This document shows positions 46,681 to 55,545 of a stretch of 64,000 bases of DNA, piece after piece; positions within the stretch are counted from its first letter, which is position 1, and the number at the start of each line of letters is the position of its first letter. A program made the translations under genes and the position numbers. Under the pieces are notes generated by a model. That model saw only the letters and a list, made by a program, of their open reading frames with translations. It searched no databases and was not told the DNA's origin. Origin of the DNA: CAWEWH01 sp963812775 (lineage in GTDB: Bacteria > Pseudomonadota > Alphaproteobacteria > Rhizobiales > Beijerinckiaceae). Where the stretch lies: positions 1,335,987 to 1,399,986 of the forward strand of contig CAWEWH010000007.1 of NCBI GenBank assembly GCA_963812775.1, written 5' to 3'.

Positions 46681-48079
46681 TCAGGCGGCGCTTTCGTGTA
46701 CAATTGGCGCGCGCGATTCGTGACGAGCGCATCGCGCATTTTCTACCTCCCCGGTTGACTTCACCCCTCGCAGCTCTTCTGCGGCGAGGGGCCCTTCTCT
46801 GGACAGGCGCGAGCTATATTCCCGCGGCACCCGCGGCTGCCCCAGCCGCTCCGGCCGCGGCCCCAGCTGCGCCAGCGGCCGCACCGGCGGCCGCGCCTGC
46901 CGCACCGGCGGCTGCACCGGCGGCCGCTCCTGCAGCGTCGGCGGCTGCATCTGCGGCCGCTGCTGCGGCGCTGGCGGCTGCATCCGCGGCGGCGGCTGCG
47001 GCGCTGGCGGCTGCAGCTGCGGCGGCCCCAGCAGCGCCAGCGGCTCCTGCGGCAGCTGAACCGGCCGCGCCAGCAGCGGCATTCCCGACGCCGACGCCGC
47101 CGGTCACACCATTGCCGACGCCGCCGGGCGCAGCGATGCCGAGACCCAACGCCCCTGGGCGCCCTAGAACAAAGATGGTGGGGGGACCCGCACTGAGGGC
47201 ATGGAAATCACCGCCCAGCAAACATGGCGTGCCATCGTCATTGACCCGTCCATTCCGTCTCACAGAAGCCGTGCACCCCGCATCGCGCCATTGGCCAAAG
47301 GCGCGCACCTGCTCTCCGACGGGTGAGATGGGACGCGCTGCCGAGATCCGGCCTGTCCGTCTTGGGCTGTTCGCAGCCACGCCGAGGCGACCGCCGGGGG
47401 GCACCGTGGCTCCCCTCACCGCGCCCGCGCGGCCGATTTGCCGCTTCGTGACATCGGCGCCCTTAGCCCCAACACGCTCACGCAAGACGGGCCTGACCGC
47501 CTCTTTGACACCGACGCGAGGGCTGATGGGCGTCTCAGCCCAAGCCTCGCCGGATATGGCCGGGCTGTACTGAAGCGCGGATTTCGCCTTCACACTCTCG
47601 TCCGTCTCGGGGCGTTCGGCCTTCTTCGCCGGCTCCTCGGTGACCGTGACGTTGCCCGCGCGGGCTGCCGCGTCCGCCGCGCCTCCGTCGGCCGGCGCTT
47701 CGACCTTTACGGTCGCGTCCGTTGCCGGCTTCTCGACCTCGGCAGGCTCGGCACGGCGCTCCACCTCCGGGGCGCTCTCCTCAACTGCGCGCTTCGCATC
47801 CGGGGCGCTCTCCTCAACCGCGCGCTTTGCATCCGGGGCGCTCTCCTCAACCGCGTCGGCAGCCGCGCCACCATCGGCGGGTGCGACCGGCGGCTTGTCC
47901 GCTCCAACCTGGGCGAGCCTGAGGTTTCGAACACCAGCGCGTGCGCCGATGGTTGCTTGATCCTAAATCTCGATCACGTTCGCCGCTCCGGCGGCAGATT
48001 TGAGATCGCCCGCCACCGCAAGGAAGCCGACGACAGCAACCGGCAGAGCGAGCAGGCCGTATCTTCGATCCAACGCCAT
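46681..48079 (-). pseudogene. Decayed exported Pro/Gln-rich gene: in-frame TAG, at least one frameshift, 30-base tandem repeats
   Basis: ATG 48079 has GGAGG six bases upstream and begins an exported or anchored protein (ALDRRYGLLALPVAVVGFLA). After residue 38 a TAG stop stands at 47963-47965, yet the same frame continues as DQATIGARAGVRNLRLAQV. Three 10-residue repeats follow (SAPDAKRAVE), then a Pro/Ala/Glu-rich part. The last 130 codons fit better in a second frame rich in Pro and Gln (PPQLQPPAPQPPPRMQPP) down to 46681; the total length is a multiple of three plus one. The alternative frame here is pure Ala/Gly and I regard it as a shadow. Function unknown; the gene is probably broken. Confidence 0.5.
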
Positions 48080-48181
48080 TTACTGCCTCCACTTTGGGGC
48101 AACGGAACGCCGCAACTCTGAACGAAGCTTGAGCTAGAATGTTCCATATTGGGCCCCCGCGACCCGGGGTCCTGAGCCGGT

Positions 48182-48348
48182 CTAGTGTGCCGAATTTGAA
48201 GTGCGCCACGTTGACTGGATCAGCTGGCTTCGCGAACTTCAAATTCGAAAAGCACACTGGAATCAATCTCTTCTAGTGTCGCTTATGATTCCGAAATTCG
48301 CTCCGAGCCCTCCATCACGACCATGCGAATTCGGAATCGCGACACTAG
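48182..48348. repeat. Palindromic MITE-like elements B and C in tandem
   Basis: Element B (48182-48258) closely resembles element A at 46514: CTAGTGTGCCGAATTTGAAG at the start, CTTCAAATTCGAAAAGCACA near the end. Element C (48273-48348) has the same ends (10-base arms CTAGTGTCGC / GCGACACTAG) but a different core with GATTCCGAAATTCG and CGAATTCGGAATC. They lie between the decayed Pro/Gln gene and the stop of an MFS gene. Confidence 0.78.
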
Positions 48349-48350
48349 CC

Positions 48351-49640
48351 TCACGCAACCCGCGGTTGCCGGCTGGCGCGCATTTCGTCGCTGGGCTTTA
48401 CGTCCTGCGAGCGGCTGTAGATGGCGACGGCGACGATCAGCACCATGGTGAGCACGCCGAACAGCGTCCGGTATGCGGTCTCAGTGCGGGCGCCATCGGC
48501 CAGCGGCTCGAAGGCGCCGACGATGATGCCGGAGAGCGTCTGCATGCAGGCGACGCCGAGCATCACGGAGGTGTTCATCGTCGCCATGCCGCGCCCGATC
48601 AGCCGGTCCGGGAACATGCCGCGGCCGTGCGTCATCACCATGGTGCTGGCGGCGGTGAAGAAGCCCATGCCGATGATGGCCCCGATGGGCACCCAGATCG
48701 GCGGGTGGGCGGCGAGCGCCAGGACGGCGAGGATGGCGACAGTCACCAAGGTGCCGCCGATGGCGATCAATTTGCGCGTGTCCAAGAGACGGTCCAGGGG
48801 GCCGAAGGCGAGCATGCCGAGCTGATAGGCGACGACGGCGGCGAGCAGGACGTTGCCGGCCGCGATGGGGCTCAGCCCATGCACCTCGCGCAGATACGGA
48901 CCGCCCCACAGCCCCTGCACCGTGAAGGTGCAGGCATAGTTGCAAAAGTTCATCGTCAGGATGGGCGCCAAGCGCGGGTTGCGCAGCACCTCCATCAGGC
49001 CCTGCAGCATCTGGCGAGGCGACTCCGGGATGCGGGCGAGGAAAGGATGGCCGGGCGGCGCGTCGCGCACCACGAGCCAAACGGCGACAGCGGCGAGGGC
49101 GACGAAGACGACGACGGCACCGAACACGGCGCGCCAGCCAATGGCCTCGGAGGCCCAGGCCAGCGGCGTGGTGGCGGCCAGGTTGCCGAGCAAGCCGATG
49201 GACATGACCATGGCGGTGAGCGTCGAGAAGCGGTCCGGCGGGAACCAGCGGGAGATCACCACCATGCTGCCAATGAGCATGGCGCCGAAGCCGGCGCCCA
49301 TCAGCACGCGGCCGGTGAGCAGGATCGGCCAGCTCAGCGCCAGCGTGAAGATGACGCCGCCAATGGTGGCGAGGATGAGCATGCCGACCACGGTGCGGCG
49401 CGGGCCGAAATGGTCGAACAGGAAGCCACACGGGATCTGCATGGCCGCGAAGCCGAAGAAGAACGCCCCTGTGAGCGCGCCGAGCGCTTCCGGCCCGATG
49501 GTCAGGTCGCGCATCAGGTCGAGGCCGATGGTGACGTTGGAGGCGCGGAAGAAATGACTGGCCACATAGGCGGTGGCCAATGTCATGACGATGATGAGGC
49601 CCCGGCGGTCGGGGAAAGAACGCCGCTCGGTGGACCGCAT
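48351..49640 (-). CDS. MFS transporter (paralogue of 12478-13746)
   Basis: A 429-residue, 12-helix transporter: YVASHFFRASNVTIGLDLMR in helix 1, FDHFGPRRTVVGM as motif A and SRWFPPDRFSTLTAMV before helix 4. The second half shares GPYLREVHGL, AGNVLLA and FGPLDRLLDTRK with the transporter at 12.5 kb, showing common ancestry. ATG 49640 is the best start though no ribosome site is evident. No neighbours of known metabolic role, so substrate is unknown; relatives take up small organic anions. Confidence 0.86.
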   Translation of the reverse strand: MRSTERRSFPDRRGLIIVMTLATAYVASHFFRASNVTIGLDLMRDLTIGPEALGALTGAFFFGFAAMQIPCGFLFDHFGPRRTVVGMLILATIGGVIFTLALSWPILLTGRVLMGAGFGAMLIGSMVVISRWFPPDRFSTLTAMVMSIGLLGNLAATTPLAWASEAIGWRAVFGAVVVFVALAAVAVWLVVRDAPPGHPFLARIPESPRQMLQGLMEVLRNPRLAPILTMNFCNYACTFTVQGLWGGPYLREVHGLSPIAAGNVLLAAVVAYQLGMLAFGPLDRLLDTRKLIAIGGTLVTVAILAVLALAAHPPIWVPIGAIIGMGFFTAASTMVMTHGRGMFPDRLIGRGMATMNTSVMLGVACMQTLSGIIVGAFEPLADGARTETAYRTLFGVLTMVLIVAVAIYSRSQDVKPSDEMRASRQPRVA

Positions 49641-49761
49641 CGAGGGAGGGAATGTTCCGCGTGTCTTGTTGAAGCTTGCTCGGCAGGCGTTCGCAGTGGC
49701 AGAGCCTATGCGGCCTTGGCGTGCCGTTCAAGGTTGGACGCTGCCGGCTTGAGCGGCGTCT

Positions 49762-50010
49762 TCATCGACGCGGCGGGGCCCTAACCCGCGCGGCCGGGCA
49801 CGGCGGACCGGTCCGATAGGCGCAGGTGTGGCGCCCTACTCTGCCGTCCATGCCGGGTCGGCAGTAGGTCCCGTATTCCGAGCCATAATAGTCGCCGCAG
49901 GGAGGTTGCCCGCCTGTGAAATCGGTAGGACCGGCTTGGCCGAGCGCCGGAGGCGCGATGAGCAGCATCATCGCTGCGGCGGATGCAAGGCTCTTCTGCA
50001 ATGCCGTCAT
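49762..50010 (-). CDS. Small exported cysteine-containing protein
   Basis: An 82-residue protein with a signal peptide (LQKSLASAAAMMLLIAPPAL, then GQA) and a short mature part with four cysteines (QPPCGDYYGSEYGTYCRP, HTCAYRTGPPCP), likely two disulfides. ATG 50010 has AAAGGA seven bases upstream. The arginine-rich C-terminal end may be frameshift-derived. No family recognised. Confidence 0.6.
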   Translation of the reverse strand: MTALQKSLASAAAMMLLIAPPALGQAGPTDFTGGQPPCGDYYGSEYGTYCRPGMDGRVGRHTCAYRTGPPCPAARVRAPPRR

Positions 50011-50119
50011 GGATCGGTCCTTTTGTCCGTGCGGCGCCTCCCCGCGTTCGCCTGGGCCAAGTCAAGCAAGCGCTACGTCATGGCGTCAATGGCGATCCGC
50101 TTGCGTGGCCTGCCACCGG

Positions 50120-50245
50120 CTATTCGCGGCTGCGATACAGAATGTCCGCGATCGCCATCACGGCCGCGATCGCCACGAACGCAAAAATGATCCCCATGGC
50201 GACCTGCTCGCCCATCGTCGTCCGCCCCAAATCAGCCCCGGCCAC
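50120..50245 (-). CDS. Possible small single-helix membrane protein
   Basis: A 41-residue frame from GTG 50245 (AAAGGTGGCG upstream) or a 31-residue one from ATG 50215. It holds one hydrophobic helix (MGIIFAFVAIAAVMAIADIL) and ends with a basic-acidic tail (YRSRE). The layout is typical of small membrane proteins that current gene callers often miss. No family recognised. Confidence 0.45.
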   Translation of the reverse strand: MAGADLGRTTMGEQVAMGIIFAFVAIAAVMAIADILYRSRE

Positions 50246-50477
50246 TATCGCCACCTTTGATTAACGAGTTCGGATCATTCTGTAGCCGCTCTCCTAAGTA
50301 GCGTGGACGGGAGGGCGTGCGCGCGATGGCTCGCCTCGGATCAGGGCTAGAAGCCGTCGCGCGCTCCCACGCTCCTTCGACTTCCGATCCTTCTCCGCCT
50401 CGGTGAACACCGGCAGCCTTGCGACGCTGGGCGGCGATGCGCCGCGCACGCGCGTCAAAAGACGTGGCTTTGAAATT

Positions 50478-51314
50478 CTAGAGCGTCGGTATGACTTGAT
50501 TGAGCCAGCCATCCGCGGCGTTCTTCACCCACTCCAGGCCTAGCCTGCGCTGCAGATTGACCCCGTCTGGCCGCAACAAGCGGACGTGGGGATGGACGAA
50601 GCTATCGGGAATTAGACAAAAGCCGAGCCCGGCCGCGACCATCGCCAGTGCTCGGCCGTCGCTGTCGGTGCGCGCGATGACGCGAGGCCGAACTTTCCAC
50701 TGGTCGAGAATTCGCGAGGCGGACTGCAGTTGCTCGCAATGCACCCGGACAATGAGCGGCTGGCCGCTCAGGATCTCCGGCGATATGCGTCCGCGGGGAT
50801 AGGCGCGCGAGGAGACCGCGAGCGCTTGCCGATCGGTCGCCAGCTCGTGTTGCCGATGGCCTCGCTCCGGTGTCGCCAGATGGGTCAGGACGACATCGTA
50901 GCGACCATTTGCAAGCCGCTGCCTCAGCTTGGCAAGCGACGCATCCTCCATCTGCCACGTCCTTGCCGGATCGAACGCCTTAAGTCGCGTGAGCGTTGCG
51001 GTGACAAGCGCGGGCGGCAAGGTCGGCAACAGCCCGATCCTGAGGCGCTTGCCCGGCTGTCGGTCCCGCGAGCCCGCCTTCAGCCGCTCGCTGTCCCTGA
51101 GGATTGAGCGCGCGATTTCGAGCGCGTCCAATCCCCTTGTCGTCAAGCTGATGCCGCGGGCCTCCCGCTCGAAGAGCGCGAAACCCAGCTCTGCTTCGAG
51201 CCCGGCAATTGCAGCCGATAGCGTCGGTTGCGTGACAAAGGCCAGCTTGGCGCCGGCGCTGAAACTGCCCGCATCCGCGACAGCGATGAAATAGCGAATC
51301 TGCTTGAGGTCCAT
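50478..51314 (-). CDS. LysR family transcriptional regulator
   Basis: A 278-residue LysR regulator: N-terminal helix-turn-helix (QIRYFIAVADAGSFSAGAKL, VTQPTLSAAIAGLEAELGF) and a C-terminal effector domain starting at LRIGLLPTLPPALV. It is divergent from the Rieske oxygenase-thioesterase pair with 101 bases between the starts, the usual layout for a LysR activator of a catabolic operon. A candidate LysR box lies three bases upstream of its ATG, so it likely represses itself and activates the divergent genes with an aromatic co-inducer. Confidence 0.92.
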   Translation of the reverse strand: MDLKQIRYFIAVADAGSFSAGAKLAFVTQPTLSAAIAGLEAELGFALFEREARGISLTTRGLDALEIARSILRDSERLKAGSRDRQPGKRLRIGLLPTLPPALVTATLTRLKAFDPARTWQMEDASLAKLRQRLANGRYDVVLTHLATPERGHRQHELATDRQALAVSSRAYPRGRISPEILSGQPLIVRVHCEQLQSASRILDQWKVRPRVIARTDSDGRALAMVAAGLGFCLIPDSFVHPHVRLLRPDGVNLQRRLGLEWVKNAADGWLNQVIPTL

Positions 51315-51316
51315 CT

Positions 51317-51384
51317 ATAGGTTTTATCTATATGTCCGTATCGGTGCAATTGGGATTGTCGGTTGTCCGAGCAGCATTGAATAT
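51317..51384 (+). promoter_or_regulatory. Divergent lysR / Rieske regulatory region: LysR box and promoter
   Basis: ATAG (51317-51320) and CTAT (51328-51331) form the dyad ATAG-N7-CTAT, which fits the T-N11-A rule for LysR binding sites. Toward the Rieske gene, TTGTCG (51356-51361) and GAATAT (51379-51384) are 17 bases apart and could be the -35 and -10. The box lies just upstream of that -35, the position for activation. Sequence is direct; the roles are inferred. Confidence 0.45.
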
Positions 51385-51415
51385 TTGACGGCGCCAAGCA
51401 ACGGACGAGTTTGCC

Positions 51416-52567
51416 ATGGACCATTCCAAGCAAGTCGCGATCCTGCAAGAATTGATGTCGCACATCGAGGCAGGCACGACGGCGCGAACGGCCGAAGTCC
51501 GCTGGAACCGCAGCGACGTGTATGCGTCGCAAGAGCGGCTGGCGCTCGAGAAAGAGCGGCTCTTCGATGTCTATCCCTTGGTTGCCGGATTAAGCGGCGA
51601 CGTTGCCGAACCGGGATCGTTCATCGCCCAGGATGCGGCGGGCACACCCTTCATTCTCACGCGAGGCCACGACGGAAAGGTGCGGGCTTTTCTGAACGCG
51701 TGCCGACACCGCGGCACCCGTCTCATCGATCAGGAACGCGGCCGGGCTCTGCGCTTCTCATGCCCGTTTCATGCCTGGACTTACGATCTCGAGGGCAAGC
51801 TGATCGGCCTTCCCAAGAAGGAGAGTTTTGGCGCGTTCGACCACGACAGTCACAGCTTGGTGTCGCTGCCGGTCACGGAAAAATACGGGATCATCTGGAT
51901 CAAGACGAAGCCTGGTCCGGCCTTCGAGATCGACGACTATCTTTCCGGACTCGGCCCAGAACTCGCCGGCTGGAGCTTCGGTCGGCAATTCTCGTTTGAC
52001 GCATGCGCGATGCCGACGAAGATGAACTGGAAGCTTGCGAACGACACGTTCGGCGAAACATATCACTTCGCTATCCTGCATCGGAACACGTTGGCGGCGA
52101 TCTATCACAGCAACGTCACATCCTATGAGACGTTTGCCAGAAACCACCGGATGGTGTTCGCGGCGCGCTCCATCCACGAACTGCAAGACGCGCCCGAGCG
52201 CGAATGGCGACTGCGGCCGCATTCGACGATCGCCTATTACTTCTTCCCGAACACCCAGCTCCTCGTCTCGCGCCAGAACATTTCGATGTATCGCATCTTC
52301 CCGGACCCTGCCCGACCCGATCGAAGTCTTGTCTACCAATCCGTCTATCTCGAAGCTGAACCGGCGACCGAGAGCGAGAAGGCGGTCGGCGAGGCGGCGC
52401 TCAAACGCCTGAAGGCGGTGATCATCGAAGAGGACTTCGCCGTCGCGGAGAAGTCGCAGGCGGCCCTCTCGTCTGGCCTGATCACCGAGGTCGCCTACGG
52501 GCGCAATGAACCGGCGCTGCACCACTACCACCGCACATTTGAAGAGGCACTGGCGCACCCCGTATGA
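51416..52567 (+). CDS. Rieske non-heme iron oxygenase, large (alpha) subunit
   Basis: A 383-residue aromatic-ring hydroxylase alpha subunit. The Rieske 2Fe-2S ligands are in ACRHRGTRLID and FSCPFHAWTYD (CxH and CxxH). The mononuclear iron site is seen in NDTFGETYHFAILHRNTL (two histidines after the conserved N/E). The acidic ligand should lie in the C-terminal region. Reductase and beta-subunit genes are not adjacent, so it probably borrows an electron chain. Its stop overlaps a PaaI-type thioesterase gene by 4 bases, suggesting a short pathway in which an aromatic acid or CoA derivative is processed. Control by the divergent LysR is likely. Confidence 0.9.
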   Translation: MDHSKQVAILQELMSHIEAGTTARTAEVRWNRSDVYASQERLALEKERLFDVYPLVAGLSGDVAEPGSFIAQDAAGTPFILTRGHDGKVRAFLNACRHRGTRLIDQERGRALRFSCPFHAWTYDLEGKLIGLPKKESFGAFDHDSHSLVSLPVTEKYGIIWIKTKPGPAFEIDDYLSGLGPELAGWSFGRQFSFDACAMPTKMNWKLANDTFGETYHFAILHRNTLAAIYHSNVTSYETFARNHRMVFAARSIHELQDAPEREWRLRPHSTIAYYFFPNTQLLVSRQNISMYRIFPDPARPDRSLVYQSVYLEAEPATESEKAVGEAALKRLKAVIIEEDFAVAEKSQAALSSGLITEVAYGRNEPALHHYHRTFEEALAHPV

Positions 52568-53022
52568 CGAAGTCCTCGCTTTTCAAACTGGTCGAGGCGG
52601 TCACCTCTGCTCCGGGATACACCCGCAACGTCGGAACCCGCGTTCTCGCGGCGGAAGCCGGCTATGTCGAGCTGGCGCTCGACCGACGGCCCGACCTCCT
52701 GCAGGTCAACGACTTTTTTCATGGCGGCGTCATAGCCGGTCTTGCCGATCACGCGGCTGGCGGCGCGGTCACCACGGCGATGCCAAAGGATCGGTTCGCG
52801 GTGACGGTGTGCCTTCAGGTCAATTTTCTTGCCCCAGCCAACGGTGAGACGCTCATTGCGCGCGCCAAGGCCATTCAGGCAGGAAGCACGATCGGCGTGG
52901 CGCAGGTCAACGTCGTGTCGCTGGCCGGCGGCGTTGAGACACCGTGCGCGGTCGCGACGGTGACGTTGCGCGCCGTGGACATGCCATCGAGGGTTGCCGC
53001 GGCTAAGGGTTCGCCCCCGTAG
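52564..53022 (+). CDS. Hotdog-fold thioesterase, PaaI/YdiI type
   Basis: A 152-residue hotdog protein. FFHGGVIAGLADHAAGGAVT is the substrate/catalytic segment of PaaI-type thioesterases, followed by VTVCLQVNFLAPANGETLIA and the C-terminal GVETPCAVATVTLRAVDMPS. It probably hydrolyses an aryl-CoA or scavenges a CoA intermediate made in the pathway of the preceding oxygenase. ATG 52564 lies in the ATGA overlap with the Rieske gene. Its last 101 bases recur at 55546-55646, which points to a duplication or insertion event. Confidence 0.85.
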   Translation: MTKSSLFKLVEAVTSAPGYTRNVGTRVLAAEAGYVELALDRRPDLLQVNDFFHGGVIAGLADHAAGGAVTTAMPKDRFAVTVCLQVNFLAPANGETLIARAKAIQAGSTIGVAQVNVVSLAGGVETPCAVATVTLRAVDMPSRVAAAKGSPP

Positions 53023-53153
53023 CGAGAACCAGCCCCGGGCTCGGTCGCTGGCTAATGTTCTTGTGGCGCGGCGCCCGATACCCGTTGCCGCCGATCGGTT
53101 ACCCTCGCACGCCTCGATGGTGAGCGCGCAACTAAATGGGACCCCGCCGGCGG

Positions 53154-53354
53154 CTACTCAGGGTCAGCGTGGGTATTGGCCTCAAAAATGTCGACTAAGC
53201 GGGCGCTCGGCACACCGTCAGGGTCTGGGTCACGAGCGAGCACTTCCCAAATCTCGGCTGCCTTCAGGAAACCGAGCTTGGCCTCATGGGTCGTAGCTGT
53301 GCCGGCCCACTGGCGACACTCCCTGGCATGCCTCAGCTTGTCCTCCCGAAGCAT
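53154..53354 (-). CDS. Small rhizobial-type hypothetical protein
   Basis: A 66-residue helical, charged protein: REDKLRHARECRQWAGTATT, then HEAKLGFLKAAEIWEVLARD. This sequence type, with CRxWAxxA and KLGFLxxAEIWExLARD, is familiar from many small Bradyrhizobium proteins but its function is undefined. It lies between the thioesterase and other accessory genes, inside the interval flanked by 101-base repeats. Confidence 0.7.
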   Translation of the reverse strand: MLREDKLRHARECRQWAGTATTHEAKLGFLKAAEIWEVLARDPDPDGVPSARLVDIFEANTHADPE

Positions 53355-53474
53355 TCGACCTCTTCACGGTCCTCGCCCCCTTGGGGGACCCGCTACAACC
53401 CTAAGCCTTTGGGAAAGGATCGACTGAGCAATTTAGGACACTCGTCCCGAAATTCGGCCCCTCTTCGGCGTTGC

Positions 53475-53795
53475 CTAACGCCGGACCTTTTTCCCGACGC
53501 GCGCCCGCGCCTCGCTAACTCTGACGCTGCCACGGCTCCGGTGGACTTTCCTGCGGGGTTGCTTGGATCGCCGCTTCGCGACGGCTGCAGACTTCCGGTC
53601 GCGAGGCCGAAGAGATTGCGGCCTCATTACCTTTGTCTTCGTCGCGACCTTTGTGTTTGTCTCGGTCGCCAACGGCGTTGGCCGGGGATCATGCTCGGGC
53701 CTAAACGGGCGGAAAGGCAACGTCCAAATTTTCAACAAGTCGATCGCCAGCGCCTGCGGACCCCTGAACCAAAGGCTCAACCAAGTTTCGGTCAT
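53475..53795 (-). CDS. Hypothetical basic protein
   Basis: A 106-residue protein with a hydrophobic-aromatic N-terminus (TETWLSLWFRGPQALAIDLL, then KIWTLPFRPF) and a strongly basic, repetitive C-terminus (KRRSKQPRRKVHRSR). ATG 53795 has CGGAGG six bases upstream, a good ribosome site. The overlapping plus-strand frame has no such support. It could bind nucleic acid through its basic tail. No family recognised. Confidence 0.5.
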   Translation of the reverse strand: MTETWLSLWFRGPQALAIDLLKIWTLPFRPFRPEHDPRPTPLATETNTKVATKTKVMRPQSLRPRDRKSAAVAKRRSKQPRRKVHRSRGSVRVSEARARVGKKVRR

Positions 53796-54115
53796 TTATC
53801 CTCCGAGGAGAGGTCAACGCCACGAGCAGGTGGACGTTCCGGCTGCCAGTGACGCAGGCAGCCGCACAGACCTTCCTCGTAGCGACCGACTGACAGACGC
53901 GACCCCCGACATAGGGACTCTTGCGTTCTACTCGGCGATGGGCCGTGGCCGAGCTCAGCCGCCGAGTCCTGTCGCAACGGCCTGCCTTAACGAAGGTTAG
54001 TGCGCCCCCAGGCCTTTGGCATAATATGCCCCGCAACTGTCACGCCGCCTCACAATTTCGAGCCGGTGACCGCTCCGGAGGAACATGTAGCACCGTCGCG
54101 TTGTTGTGGCTCGCC

Positions 54116-54460
54116 ATGCAGGTACGCCGCACAAATTCAGCCGCCACATCAGCCCCCCGCCTGATCGAGCGTTGGCGCGTTGGGCACGCGTTTGACGAGC
54201 AGCTTGTTGCCATTCAACTGGATGATCCCGATGGCGAAGTGCTGTTGATGTCCCCATCCCAAGCTCTGGCGCTGGGTCAGGCGCTGGTGGCCGAAGGCGA
54301 AACACTTTCCAACCAAATGAGAACCCCCACGCCTCGTGGAGCGGGGGATTCCATCAATTCATCGCACCAGCGCGTTGGGCTGAATGCCAGCGACCGCCCG
54401 ACGCCTCCTCGTGGACCGGGCCGACGTCGAACGGATGGTGGCAGAGCGACGGAGGGCTAG
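54116..54460 (+). CDS. Hypothetical protein, weakly supported
   Basis: A 114-residue frame whose middle (RLIERWRVGHAFDEQLVAI, QLDDPDGEVLLMSPSQALAL) looks coding, with mixed strands and a helix, while its last 40 residues are low in structure. ATG 54116 is the first in-frame ATG, without a ribosome site. It lies in the accessory patch between repeats. No family recognised. Confidence 0.4.
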   Translation: MQVRRTNSAATSAPRLIERWRVGHAFDEQLVAIQLDDPDGEVLLMSPSQALALGQALVAEGETLSNQMRTPTPRGAGDSINSSHQRVGLNASDRPTPPRGPGRRRTDGGRATEG

Positions 54461-54504
54461 ATCATTGCAGTGACCGGCAACTGCCCCGCCATCGTTCGGC
54501 CCCT

Positions 54505-55521
54505 ATGCGGTGGTCGCTCGGCACACAGACTTCGGGAACCGAGGGATCGCGGACACGTTGCTTCCCTCGACACAGACTTATCGCACGATCGCAATTGACG
54601 ACCAGCAACTCGCCGCATGGGGAGAACGATTTCTTGCCTGTCGAAAGCCACGAGGATCTCTCGCAGTGGAGCGCGCATTCCACCCCTCCCCTTCGCTTCG
54701 CCGCATGGTGGGCAAGATATGCGCCCCGGGGAAAGAGCTGGGTGCCGCGTCGGATCGGACGCTGGTTTCCAAAGCACCTGAAGAGCTATCTTCCCACCAA
54801 GCATGGTGCAAGACTGGCGATCGAGCCATCCAGCCTCGACGTGTACACGCATCTTCTTGCTCACGGCAGAACGTGGGACGAGCATGTTTTTCAGACCTGT
54901 CGGTCGCTGCTCTCGCCTGGCCAGACGTTCTATGACATTGGTGCCAATGTTGGCGCGATGTCGATCGAGATGGCCAATATCTTCCAGGACGGCGTCAACG
55001 TCGTCGCTTTCGAACCTCTGCCTGCGCTCAGCCGCAGCGTCGCTCTATCCGCCCGACTGAACAAGTTCCAGCGAGTCGTGGTGTTCAACGTCATGGTCGG
55101 AGATCGCGAAGGGGAGACCGAACTTTATGTGGGCTCGCATAGCATCCACTCTTCGGCGATACCGCGAGAGAAACGCTCCAAGGCCATTGCGCGGAGGGTC
55201 ACGACCATAGACAGGATGGTTGCCGCCGGTGAGATCCCACCTCCCAACGTCATCAAGATCGATGTTGAGGGCGGCGAGCTGGCTGCATTCAGAGGCGCAG
55301 AAAAGACCATTCGCACCTATCGGCCTCATATCGTTTTCGAGTCGGATGCGAATATAAATCGCTTTGGCTACACCAGGCGCGATTTGATCGAGTTGCTCAC
55401 GAGCTTCTGTCAATACCAATTCTTCCTGATTCCACAGACCGGCGGCGCCCTTGTGCCGCTAAGCCATGCTGGAACGCGAGACGTGGAAATCAGCGATCTT
55501 CTGGCGAAGGCAGTCCGCTAG
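54505..55521 (+). CDS. FkbM family SAM-dependent methyltransferase
   Basis: About 338 residues. The class I methyltransferase core begins with LSPGQTFYDIGANVGAMSIE (SAM-binding motif I), then GVNVVAFEPLPALSRSV, and the FkbM-type DxxxEGxE signature in NVIKIDVEGGELAAFRGAE, ending with PHIVFESDANINRFGYT. FkbM enzymes O-methylate sugars or polyketides, often in surface polysaccharide clusters. The N-terminal 130 residues are poorly structured and the true start may lie further inside; no ribosome site is visible before ATG 54505. It sits in the repeat-flanked accessory patch, suggesting acquisition. Confidence 0.83.
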   Translation: MRWSLGTQTSGTEGSRTRCFPRHRLIARSQLTTSNSPHGENDFLPVESHEDLSQWSAHSTPPLRFAAWWARYAPRGKSWVPRRIGRWFPKHLKSYLPTKHGARLAIEPSSLDVYTHLLAHGRTWDEHVFQTCRSLLSPGQTFYDIGANVGAMSIEMANIFQDGVNVVAFEPLPALSRSVALSARLNKFQRVVVFNVMVGDREGETELYVGSHSIHSSAIPREKRSKAIARRVTTIDRMVAAGEIPPPNVIKIDVEGGELAAFRGAEKTIRTYRPHIVFESDANINRFGYTRRDLIELLTSFCQYQFFLIPQTGGALVPLSHAGTRDVEISDLLAKAVR

Positions 55522-55545
55522 GAGAGGCGTCGAAGCATCGCTGAT

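Noticed and set aside
46814..47764. Alanine/glycine-rich protein frame
   Set aside because: Long runs of Ala and Gly are the expected shadow of a Pro/Gln-rich gene with G-ending codons; the Pro/Gln frame reaches a sensible end and has coding-like codon use.
50294..50512. Small arginine-rich minus-strand frame downstream of lysR
   Set aside because: It overlaps the end of lysR, lacks a ribosome site and shows shadow-like composition.
53563..54000. Plus-strand frame opposite the basic hypothetical gene
   Set aside because: No ribosome site, and the overlapping minus-strand frame has a good one; both cannot be supported.
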